Source: Ditylenchus dipsaci
Taxonomy: Eukaryota; Nematoda; Chromadorea; Rhabditida; Anguinidae
Assembly: GCA_004194705.1 (NCBI GenBank)
Contig: SADC01001303.1
Span: forward strand, 566,501-630,500
DNA length: 64,000 bases
Direction: 5' to 3'
Below are positions 1 through 10,600 of the stretch, piece after piece. The translations under genes and the position numbers were made by a program. Every line of letters begins with the position of its first letter. Positions within the stretch are counted from its first letter, which is position 1. The notes under the pieces were generated by a model that ran no database searches, was not told the DNA's origin, and saw only the letters and a program-made list of their open reading frames with translations.

Positions 1-1232
1 TAGTTGTTTAAGCTGTCTGCTATTGATCGTGAGCCTTTTTATTTTTCGTCTGAGCAACCACTTCACTGTAATCACCCTCAAAGCTTTTCGGTTCTTCCGA
101 ATAGTTTTGGAATTTGGAAATCAAGTTTGCGTCCGCCCCTAATCTACCCTGTCTTTGTATAGGCTGTGCCAAAAAACAGCCTACAAAAAAGTATTTCTGG
201 GGAATTCATTAAAATCGACACTAGCGGCCGTCACTTAACCCGTAAGTATCAGATCTTTTTGTTTTTTAGACAATTAAAATTCCTAAATACCTTGTTTTTC
301 CCACCAGCTTTGTAATTTTGATGACATTGCCACTATTTACCTAACCTATAGACCAGCACTACTTAAATACTATCTTCTTTATTAAACAAATAAACGTGTG
401 TTGTTGTTGTTCAGACAAAATCTGTTTATTTACACTGCCACATTTCGGCTCAAAAAACGCTGAGTTTGATGTCTACCTTAAAGGCTTAAGCAGTCTATAG
501 TTTTTGAGTCTAGCTCCCTCATGTTTTTAACTAGGACTTTAAATTCACTAATTTATTTCTTATTTTCGTTAATAAGTATAGTCAGGACTGCTCCTCCAGG
601 TGAATTTAAATTTGTAAAAAAGTCGTAAGTGTAAAACTTTAACAAAGTGTAAAAGTCCCTTTTACCGAGTCATCCCAGACATGTGTTTTGACCACTTTTT
701 AAGCTTACCCGGTCTTTATTATGCTAGAAAAGAGCTTTTCAGGCCGCCTAGCTTCAGTGACCAAAACGGTGTACTGGTGAATATATCGGTAAATTTACTT
801 TTGGATTTAATTTACTTTTAAAAAAATGAAAATAATGGTAAAATTTATTTCAAAAATGTATTTCCGCAACCTTTTTACCTTTATTCTAGCATAATTTTCT
901 TGCCTGATAACGACATCGAAATCTTGAAAAAGTGTCAAAACACAGTATAAGGAAAACTCGCTTAAAGTAATTCCTCCCTTTTGACATTGCTAAACATTAA
1001 ACAAATTTTAAATACCGAATTTTCTCTAATTCCGCCCCTGGGGCTGAATGTTCCAGCGCTCCTAAAATCCGAAAAATGTTTGGTCAATCTCGAGATTTTT
1101 AGGTGAATTCTAAAATTCAAAAAGTGCAATCGGTAGAGCTCGTGGGAGATAAGAAAACTCAAAAAACGTATCTGCAAATACGGTATCTAGAATTTCCGAG
1201 TTAACATTCCATTAAAACGTTTTGTTTTTTAG
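1..1232. other. Upstream non-coding region of first apyrase gene
   Basis: No exon can be supported here, although the first exon(s) of the apyrase gene starting at 1233 must lie in this stretch or before the window. The sequence is AT-rich. It contains one element of the CCGTATTTTCTCTAATA family at about 1012-1186, whose right end is a TACGGTA inverted copy of the left end. Confidence 0.5.
1012..1186. repeat. MITE-like element, CCGTATTTTCTCTAATA family
   Basis: The left end reads ATACCGAATTTTCTCTAAT and the right end ATACGGTA, forming short terminal inverted repeats. The interior carries CGGTAGAGCTCGTGGGAG followed by AAGAAAAC, also seen in the elements at 2773-2980 and near 59388. Related ends occur at 10250, 47790 and 63890. 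It is too short to encode a transposase. Confidence 0.6.
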
Positions 1233-4200
1233 CACTCCCATCTTTGCAGTCAAAACCTTGCAAAAAGTCTTTTTCCTCACCCCCAATAAGTTCACCAATA
1301 TGCAGGAATGTGTCCTACAATCCATTTTTGAACATAAAGCAGCTGGCTGATGGATACCTTAGCATACCTCTAATGACCATCTCAGATATGGACCAAAAAA
1401 AGCCAGATTTTCCTAATTTCATATACAGAAGTCCTAGCGCCCGAGCTCACCTTATTTACAATCTGGTTGGTAGGATTAGTTAAATATTTGTGAATATAAA
1501 TTGATAATAATATTCACAGGAGAGAAATTATTATAAATTTGAATGGTCACCTCCAGTGAACTATTTTGGAAGACTGTCTTATGAAACAGAGCTATGGAAT
1601 TGTCGGATATGAAAGTGTTCGATCAACGAGTACTAGTGCCTTGTGACCGAACGGGCGTTGTTTATTGGTAAGTTTTAGAGGTATAGCCTAAGCCTATTGA
1701 TAAAAAAAAATCAGGTAATTGAGGCCACTGCCTATCCCATCCTTGGACTGCTCCCCCATAAATTTTGCAAAAGTCTTTATTAATAATGTACAGCCCTGAG
1801 CCTAAACCTAAGTCTAAGGGCATAAGACTGATTAAAAATTATTGTGGGGAGAGTATATGACACTCCCGGTTTTCGGTGAAGGGCGGGTATATGACACTAT
1901 CGCCAAAAATTTTATAAAGATACTGGAAAACACGAAGCTTTTATTTGCTTGTATATGAAAAAAAGTTCTGACTCGAAAATAAAAGCTCGGCTCCTTTCTT
2001 GGTCTGCCTCGGACTTTTTTTGTATTATTGTATTCTCAAGTCAAGAAATTTTTCGACGCTCGACCAATCAACAACTCGATATTTTCAATTCACTCAAGAT
2101 TTTATACTTGCAGATTAAAAATAATTTTGTTCAAAAATTTTTTTTTTGAAAGGGATTGTACAATCTTTTATATAAATTTGACTATATCAATTAGTGTTGA
2201 GTAATGGTGGGTCGAGCGAAAATCGAGAACGAGAAAAGCAAAATTTTCGAGAATCGAGAATCTCGATAAATTTTTTTCGAGATTCTCGTCGAGAAACGAG
2301 AAATTTCTCAATTCTGGAAACATTACTCTTCCGCCCGTGGGGAAATAATTTCTCGAAAGTGTCGAGAATCTCGACGAGAAAAAAACTAGCCGAGCGAGAA
2401 ATGAGAACGAAAAAAAACTGGTCGACGAGAAAAGCAAAATTTCCGAGACAAGAAATCGAGAATTCTCGAAAAATTCTCGTCTCGAGCCCAGCACTTATAT
2501 CAATCATCAAACTAAAAACTCTGATTTGTTTAGGCTGAACGGGAAAAAAGCAGTGCCTTGGATTATTAAGTAAGCACTCTTTTTTAACATAATCCCTAAG
2601 TGAACTGCTTTTAAGTGCTGATGGCAACGGAAGTTCTGATGAGAAGCGTAAGTTTATGTTATGTGTAATCTAAGTCAAGCAATTAACAATAGTTTGAAAT
2701 CCAACTTTCGAGACTACTTGTCGGTAAATTTACACGCAAAAACTTGAAATACAAAAGAATTGATACAGATAATACCGTATTTTCTCTATTAGACGGGCCA
2801 GCCTGTTTATTTTTGAGTGCGATCTCGAAATTTTCGGGTGCTTAACCAAAACTTAAAGTGGAATCGGTAGAGCTCGTAAGAGTTAAGAAAATACAAAAAA
2901 TAGATTTGAAAGGTATTGACTCTGGGCTGAGGCTTGGGCCATCAAAGTCTGAGAGCCCGTTCATTAGAGAAAATACGGTAGTCGTATAAAAAAATTATTG
3001 ATCTTTTTTGGCTTGAATAGAAAAGAACACCCATTTGTGAAAAAATACAATAGGACGTTTTTTCTCTGCTCCCCTTGGGGTTTTTTTGAAAATTTCAGTT
3101 TTGAGTAGTAAAAATAGTAAAAAACAAGAAAGGACCAACGCAAAAAAGTGTCTTATTGTCGTAAAGGGCCATTATTGCATCGGTCTGCTTACCTGTATTG
3201 CTGTTACTGACGAATATCCATATGAATTTTAAAAAATAATATTATTTTCTGTGATATTCTAAAATTTTTGACATTTTTTATCAAAAATACTTTCTAAGCT
3301 ATTTGGTTTCAGCATTCAAAGCCGAATGGATGACCATCAAGGACGAGAAATTATGGGTAGGTAGTAAATTTATGTATTTGTATATCAGGAGTGCACCTCG
3401 AATTTCTCATTGAACGTCAGAACCTCGAATCAAAAAACCGAGAGCTGTTGGAAACCAAATATTCAAATCCTATTTTGTCAGCAAGAGTAAATTTTATATC
3501 AGAAGTTAAAAAGCCTAATTCCACAATGGGGGGGGGGTTTTGCCTAAGTCCAGCCTGTTATTTTTTAGACCTTTATAGTTTCAAGCTTAGGCAGGAGTAG
3601 GCCAGTGTATGTTAGCACGGACTCAAACATTAGTCTAAGATATGTTTGAGTCTGTCCTGACATACCCTAACCTGCTCTCGCCTAAGCGTGATGCCTGAAA
3701 AGTCCTACAAAAAACAACAGGGGAACAACCGTCACACTTTTTATGAATTTATTGTTTTACAACCAATTTTCGGCCAGTTTTTGCAATTTTTTGTCTAACA
3801 TCTTTCCGGGACCCTCAAGAACATTATCTTGGCTTTCTTTTAAACACGAACACGTACTATTGAAGTTGCTTCTAAAAAATTTTATCCTTGTCCTCCAAAT
3901 CGGTGATGGTCAATTTTAGCCTGGATTTAAGGTGAATTTTTGTGTTCAAGAATACTTTTCTGCCATTTTTTGCAAAGTAATGTCGAATATCTTTGAGAAA
4001 ACCTCAAGTTCAAAATCTTGACTTTCTTTAAAGCCGAAACAAGTATGATTGAAGTTGCTTATAAAAATTTTTTCTCTGCCCTCCAAATTGGAGATGGTGT
4101 ATTTAGCCTGGATTTAAGGTGGATTTTTGTGTTCAAGCCCACTTTTATACCAGGTAGGGTAGGTAAATGGCCAGTTAGGGTAAGTACGTAGCCAGAAAGG

Positions 4201-5437
4201 ATAGTTAAGTGCTCAGGTGAATCTCTACAGTCAATTTTCGATAAAAAGTGCGAGGGTGGGCGAGGATAGGCGAGGATAGGAGTAGGCGAGGTAGAGTAGG
4301 TGGGTTAACAGGTAAGGTGGATTTTCTACCCGAACAACAGAGATATCACCCGAAACACTAATGTTCCCGAACGAGATAGGCGCAGATAGGCCTGCAGACC
4401 CTAGTTAAGTTTGTCTACCAATCACTTCCAACCCCCAATTATGATGTTTTATGGTGTTAACAAATAGTTGACTGTAAATAACATTCAAGGTAGGTGGTGT
4501 GGGCAAAGAATGGACTACAGAGAACGGAAGTGTAGACCCTCTAATCGGACTCAACTCATTTTACATCAAAGTAATTTTAACACCAGACCTAACTTACGAT
4601 GATGTGGCGAAAAATTCCAGGTAATCCACAAATCTGGCTTCACACAACATCTCAACTGGCGAATCAACTACGACTTGCTGAGGTTAGCTTTGGGCACTCC
4701 ATTTCCCGGCTATTTGGTCCATGAGGCTATCCAATGGTCTGATGTGCACCAGAAATGGTTTGTGCTTCCAAGGAAGCACTCCAGCGATCCTTTCGATGAG
4801 GTGGATTCCCAAATCAAGGGGGTCAACTTTATGCTGGTCGCTAGCGAAGACTTCAGTGATATCAAAATCGTACCACTGCTCAACAAAACAGCCGTAGATA
4901 CCAGACTTGGATTTTCGGCTTTTCAGTTTTTACCAGGTTAGTTATTTTATTAAAAAAAGTAAGTTAAGATAGATTTTTTTTAATTGTATCTCGAATTTTT
5001 TTTATGGAATATAACAACCACCCCCCCCCGCCAAAGCTACTAAAATAGCAGTAGCTATTTTGCCGATTTTGAGCTAGCGGTGTGGTGTAACTTAGCCATC
5101 ATTTTAGCGGCGCTATTGGGGGACCAAGGCATATCTTTGAAAAAAATCAGTAGGGGACCAAGGCAATAATGAGAACCGATTCTCTACTAGTGCCCATTTT
5201 AGCTACTAAGTGAATATAAAAACCCATTTTGTTTGAAAAACTTCAGTTTTAGGTACGAATGACCAAGTAATCGTGGCTTTAAAGACTTTGGAAGTAGATG
5301 ACAGTCCGTTAGCTTCATATATTGTGGCACTGGATGTCACAGGAAATATTTTATATGAGGAAATTAAAATAGATGGTGATATCAAGCTAGAAGGCATAGA
5401 GTTTGTCGACTGGACACATTTGTATTGGAATCGATAG
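1233..5437 (+). CDS. CANT1-type calcium-activated nucleotidase (apyrase), copy A, 5' partial
   Basis: A calcium-dependent nucleoside diphosphatase of the CANT1/apyrase family, which cleaves UDP, GDP and related nucleotides in the secretory pathway or outside the cell. Exons I infer: 1233-1465, 1520-1667, 2534-2569, 2616-2647, 3313-3360, 4494-4570, 4621-4936, 5253-5437. Family landmarks in order are MTISDMD, AMELSDM, DRTGVVYW, KAVPWII, ADGNGSSDEKPFKAEW, GKEWTTENGSVDP, HLNWRINYDLLR, PGYLVHEAIQWSD, WFVLPRK, LGFSAFQFLPG, DQVIVALKT and YEGIEFVDW. It ends with TAG at 5437 and has AATAAA 19 bases later. The first exon opens in mid-codon, so the N-terminus is missing. The frame breaks by one base near 1580-1590 at the position where copy B also breaks; one extra G would give 358 codons. 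Intron 3313/4494 is absent from copy B. Confidence 0.86.
2199..2490. repeat. CTCGA/GAGAA-rich degenerate palindromic block
   Basis: Within an intron of copy A, CGAGAA, TCTCGA and ATTCTCGA recur on both strands, giving many overlapping small palindromes. The outer ends (GTGTTGAGTAATGGTGGGTC on the left; CTCGAGCCCAGCAC on the right) are loosely inverted, so it may be a foldback element. The open frames on both strands follow from the low complexity and are not genes. Confidence 0.5.
2773..2980. repeat. MITE-like element, CCGTATTTTCTCTAATA family
   Basis: The left end TACCGTATTTTCTCTATTAG is the near-exact inverse of the right end TTAGAGAAAATACGGTA. The interior shares CGGTAGAGCTCGTAAGAG with the 1012-1186 element. 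It lies in an intron of apyrase copy A and has no coding capacity. Confidence 0.7.
3540..3695. repeat. Small hairpin repeat, AGGCCAGTGTATGTTAG family
   Basis: TAGGCCAGTGTATGTTAGCA followed by GACTCAAAC is mirrored by GTTTGAGTCTGTCCTGACAT and ACCCTAACCTG, forming a stem and loop. The same arms recur near 41578-41690 and 42712-42830, so it is a dispersed hairpin family. It lies in an intron of apyrase copy A. Confidence 0.5.
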
Positions 5438-5455
5438 TTGTTGTTTATTAATTGA

Positions 5456-5461
5456 AATAAA
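5456..5461 (+). terminator. Polyadenylation signal AATAAA, apyrase copy A
   Basis: A canonical AATAAA lies 19 bases after the stop codon of the final exon, at a plausible position for 3' end formation. Confidence 0.6.
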
Positions 5462-6481
5462 AGAGATTTATAAACATACTCAGAAATAATTGACAACATA
5501 AAACAGTCTGAGCTGAATAATGTTCGGTTAGTATTAAAGATATTACTTGTGGTAGTGTTTACATCAAAATTCACACCAGCAGATTTTTGTATATATTTAT
5601 AATGATATCTAATAATGCAGTGAGACCATAATCTGCGAAATTGACTGCGAAAATCATAAAACAATTATTTTTACCTGTTTTTTGCTTAAAAATTTTTAAA
5701 AAATTATTTATTTAAATATTTGGAAAAACAACAACAGCAACCATGCTTTAAAATAATTACATACTTTTTTTAGTTAAATTACAGCAAAAATGGCGTCCCC
5801 AGAGAAGCGGTTCCTAGAGAACCTAAATTAGATAGTCTTTGCAAGTAAAAATAGTTGTTTAGTCTTGCTGCGTAAGCCCAGCCAAATAAATAAGCATCAC
5901 AACAGTTTGGTGCAATAGAAACTAAACAAAGGAGAATAAAATAAAAACTTTTAAAATTTTTCTAAATCCAAATAATTTCATCTTTTTCTGCATTCAACGC
6001 ATTTCTTCTTATAAATATATTAGGCTATGGAATATATTGATTCCAGTAAAAGGTGGATATTTTTATTTAATCAGTTAAAAGCGGATCATCCTATCATTGC
6101 ATTTTTTTTCTCACTGCTAACTCAAATTCAGCTAAATATTTCTTTTAACTTTGGAGGCAATAGGTTTTTTTTAATACTTTTGCCAAGATTATCGTTACGC
6201 GGTAGCTTTCCGAAAGCTTTTTTGTTTACCTAACAGCTTAAAATAGCAGTTTGCAAAAAAATATTTCACTGGTTACCTTTTCTATAATCTTCTATTTATC
6301 CATTCACTAACAATTAACGTTTTACGGCATTAAAAATCAAGTTTCCAATAATTTTCTTTTGCTATCAAAATGTTTAAGGGCAGATAGTTAATGAAAGCTA
6401 ACTGTGAAATAGTTAACCAAGGCCAACTTAAAGTAAAAAAGTCAACCGAACTTGACCGTCAAATAGTTAAATAGTGCTGAC

Positions 6482-6878
6482 TAGAGATGGAGGATGACAA
6501 TTTTCGGAACGGGACGACTTTTTGGCTAAAAACTTTTCAGGACGGAACGTCAGGTCAGGAAATCGATCAGGACGAAAAAAGTTTCAGGCAGGACAGAAAA
6601 TTTTCCGATCGGGACGGGGAAACATGAATGATTATCGATATGAACCTCGATATGCTTCCTCAACAACTTCGTGCTCACGTTTGGTATCTTGATCGCCATG
6701 AGGCAAACGCTTGACATGTTTGTTAATATCTAAAAAACTTGACATCGAAACTGAATTTTTAAAATTTGATCGGGACAGGACATCGCGATAAAGAAATCTT
6801 TAAGACGGGACGTCGGGACGGGACAGCCTCATAATTTTTTCAGACGGGGCAAATTTTCCCGTCGCATCTCCGTCTCTA
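6482..6878. mobile_element. Non-autonomous hAT-like element with 8-bp target duplication
   Basis: The element starts TAGAGATGGAGGATGAC and ends with the inverted form GTCGCATCTCCGTCTCTA. It is flanked on both sides by the identical 8-mer GTGCTGAC (6474-6481 and 6879-6886). An 8-bp target duplication and TAGAGATG-type ends are hallmarks of the hAT superfamily. The 397-bp interior is rich in GGGACGG-like motifs and encodes nothing, so it needs a transposase supplied elsewhere. Confidence 0.75.
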
Positions 6879-7642
6879 GTGCTGACTGTAAAATAAATAA
6901 AGTAATTTAAATGGCAAGACTTATTAATTCTTTTATATTTGTGCAAATTAACTTCAAGTCAAATTTATTAGTTGAGGGAATCGAAATACTTATTATTTTT
7001 ATCAACAAAGTTATTTACCAAAAAGAAATTAAATTGTGAAATAGAAATCCACTGTTATTATCCACTGTAAAATAAAATCCATTGTAAAACTTTTTCATAA
7101 TTACTAGAGTCTAGCAACAGAAAAAGTGAATGTAATCTCATAAACTCGAAAAAAAATAGAAAACTCAACTTGCAGCTTCAAAGAACGATCAAATCTATTT
7201 ATGTAAAGTGACAATTTCTATGATATACAATATTTTCCTTTTTTCTGCACTCTAAAACATAACCGAAAACAGTTGTATGCCATATCAGATGAGTACTTGC
7301 ATCCATCCAAAGTCCCTCTATATCTCAAGTGGGGTCCATTGCGCAACGGGCATGCCTAGACAAGATGCCGCTGATATGCATGTGCACATGAAAATGGTTA
7401 TAGCTATGCACCCATGTAGCAGCTAGCATCCATACCCCATCGATTGACGCACATCTAACCTACCTTACACTTTCTCTCTACAAGCCTATCGCGTTGGCTG
7501 ATTTAAGTATAGCCCCAGTTAAAATTGCTGTTAGTAAAACAGTCTTGGCTTTTGTGGACTACTCCTTGGTTGAGTGCCATTCTTTTTACTATGAATTTTT
7601 GCTAGTTTATTTTACTGAATCCAATATTTTTAAATTAAACTA

Positions 7643-10600
7643 ATGAATTCTAAAAGTTTTTCCCTCTTTTTCTTCCATCTAGTTGTAGTGATTTTGGTGC
7701 AGTGTGGAGAAAATGAAGCCAACAAAAAGAAACATAGTATTAGAGATCGCGCGTTAGAAGCTAAGAAAGACCACTATATTGCTAGGGACTCAAATAGAAG
7801 AGTAAGCGTGATAAGACCTCCAAAACGACTGTTCAATATACGGGTGGACAAGGATGGCTACAAAGAAGTCTCCTTTATGACTATTGCAGATTTGGATGGT
7901 TGGTGTTTTATGAGTAGTAGTAAAAACATTTATATAATTATAGGACGTTTGATGAATGAAAAAGCAAACTCCTGGAATAGTCCGAGTGCGAGAGGCGTTA
8001 TCAAGTACAAATACGATAAGGTCAGCTCACGCTTATTTATTAAAATGGTAATTTGAGCTGCCGCTAAAATTCACAAACCTTGACCGTCAACTCGTTTTGT
8101 AATGAGGGAGATTTGCGAAGGCAAATCTCCGTACCGTCGTTTTGTCCTGAGAGGAGTTACCGAAAGCAGAAGTTAAAGGGGGCAAATACTGTTTGAAATC
8201 GTTAAGCGATTTCAAACAAGATTGACCCGTCGGCGAAAATCTTAGTTTCCTCGTCCCTAAGCTGAACCAAAAAGCGCTCAAATGAATTCGCCAATTCAAT
8301 GTGCTATGGGAAAGGAAAGCAAGGCTAAGCCGAAGCAAATGCTGCCGATGCAAATTTTGGACATCCGAGACAGGCTCGCGATCGCTCTGGAGGAGGCAAA
8401 CCTGCAAGGGGCTAATGATATGGCCAGCACCCAGTGGAATGCGCTTTTGGATGAGATCAAGGGAATGGTTGACTCGCTGAGGAAGGAACACGACGATGAA
8501 CATGGTAAGCAGGTTAGTACCCTTTCCTCGTTTACCGAAGTTGAGGAGTTGGCTGGTAGCACCCGAGGCATGGAAGGGTTCGTTAACCCGGAAGTGCCGT
8601 TGGGTCGTGTGGGAAGTACCGTAAAGGATTTGTGTGGTGTGGGTGTGGACCGTCTACAGAGTGGTGTGTATGGTGACCGTCTAGCACTTGCGAATGGGAC
8701 CGAACGTTGGGTGTGAAGGGGTGTGTTGACCGAAAGGGATTGAAGTGCGAAAGGACCGAAGCTAGCGACCTGAAAGCCGAAGTGAACCCGAAGCCAGCTG
8801 AAGACTCCATAGCCAAGCTGCAGTTCCGTGGTCTTGCCCAAGCCGAAGCTCCTCCTGTGATGGTCAAGTCTGCTCCGCTCCCTGTCATCTGTGACTCGTC
8901 TGCCGATCTCTGTGGCCCAGCAGCACGCTCCCAAACAAACTGCGCAACGGATGCTAAAAACAAAGTGAATGGACCGTCTCCGCGAATGGACTGGACTCAA
9001 GTGGAAGTGATCGCCGCAATCGAGCTGAAGAAGAAGTATCCAGAACACCGACACATAGAATCTCATTGTAATGTTTTGCGTAGACCTCGTGTTTGTGTCT
9101 AGTTGTGCGTTGAATAAAGATAGTGGTGGATGCAAGACTCCCCCTAGTCCGGTGCTAGTAAAGACGGGCTCATCAAGTTTGTTTTTCACTGTTTGTTGTA
9201 ACGCTTTAACTTCGGAATCCAAAATAAAGGGTCATAGACGGCAAGAACATTATTGTCGCTAATCTCACCGTGTTTCTCAATATATCAGCTTTCGTTTTAC
9301 AAAAAGAGCGGCTAAAAAGTGAATTTTTATGGAAGATACACTTATTTTTCTGAAGCCATGAGATCAAGATCAGGAAAATCCGGACTAAATTTAAATCTCT
9401 GTTGTCTCAAGAGGAATTCAAAATTCACAGTCAACTTTGAATTTTAAAAACCATTTGTAAGCAAATCGAGCACGCTAAGAACAAATTTTCTGTCCGCAAT
9501 AAGGTATTGTCTTTTTCAAAAACAACTGCATGGGCGCTAATAGGCGCTTGCCGAAGCTTGTATTTTATAGTGCTGTTGCAAAAAGCGAAAAATTTTGACC
9601 GTTTTAAGAATCCTTTTATCATTATTAGGGTTAACAATTTTTAGGTGTCTGTAGAGTGAGGCAAAAATAAAACGATAAATTTTTTTTTCACAATTGGACA
9701 TAAAAGATATAGAACGAGAAAATTGAGTAATCCACTGAAGCATTTTGAAATTAAGAACTTGTGTTAATTAGATGTAATATAGCTAAAAAGTTACAGGCTA
9801 CCAGTAAAGCTGAATTTCAAATAAAAATGGCTGATCCTATAGTATATGAAGGCAAAATGGGTTACGGGGCAGAGGAATGGAACTATCCGATTTAAAAGTG
9901 TTCAACGGCAGACTATACTCAGTTTGTGATAGAACTGGCACTTTATACTGGTTAGATTTGCAAATTAGTTTTTTTGTTAATGGTTTAAAATTTGAAATAT
10001 TTAAGGATGCACGGCAGAAAACCTGTTCCTTGGGTTGTTTAGTGAGTTTTCGATAAATTTATAATTTAATTTACAAGGTAGATATTTTTTTAGTGCTGAC
10101 GGAAATGGAACTTCTGAAAAACGTAAATTTATGAGAAAATAAAATACAGCTATATTCAGTTTTTTAAGAATTTTTTTTGTGATTTTTAGTAACAAAGAAA
10201 AGGCTGTCCATAAAAATTCGATCACTTTTTTAATTAATGTTTTTTCATCTATCGTATTTTCTCCAATATTACGATACTAGAACAAGTATCCACATTAAAT
10301 TTCACCGATTTCAGATGTTCAAAAATAGGTGGCCGACCGCTTTATTAGATTAAATACGGTGTTTGAATTATTCAAAAAAAAATATTTGGAAAAGCCTGAA
10401 TAAAAACATATTATTTTTTAGAAGCGTTCACGTTTCGTAGCCCACACCATTAATATAGGGTGCCGCAAAACAAAATTTCAGTATTGTAAAAAATTTCAGT
10501 ATTGTAACTGTTTGTCGAAATTCAACGTCAAAAAAAGTTACGGGCATTTTAATGCTGAAAATTTTTTGCGTTACACTGTATATAGAGGTTTTCTACATTT

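Larger units (their letters stand above)
5438..7642. other. Intergenic spacer between the two apyrase copies
   Basis: The spacer holds the polyadenylation signal of copy A (5456), A/T-rich sequence without supported exons, a short cluster of TTAACTGTGAAATAGTTAAC-like motifs at about 6397-6480, and a hAT-like element at 6482-6878. Open frames here do not look like protein. Confidence 0.6.

Noticed and set aside
2168..2627. Overlapping open frames on both strands in an apyrase intron
   Set aside because: They coincide with the CTCGA/GAGAA-rich block; the peptide is low-complexity Arg/Glu/Ser/Phe repeats and lies between well-supported exons.
5206..5664. Minus-strand frame over the last exon of apyrase copy A
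   Set aside because: It is antisense to a confirmed apyrase exon (5253-5437), and its reading has no protein-like features.
8296..9222. Long minus-strand frame in the GC-rich intronic block
   Set aside because: The opposite strand has more plausible helical protein content; the minus reading is Ser/Arg/His-rich and likely a by-product of base composition. Not fully excluded.
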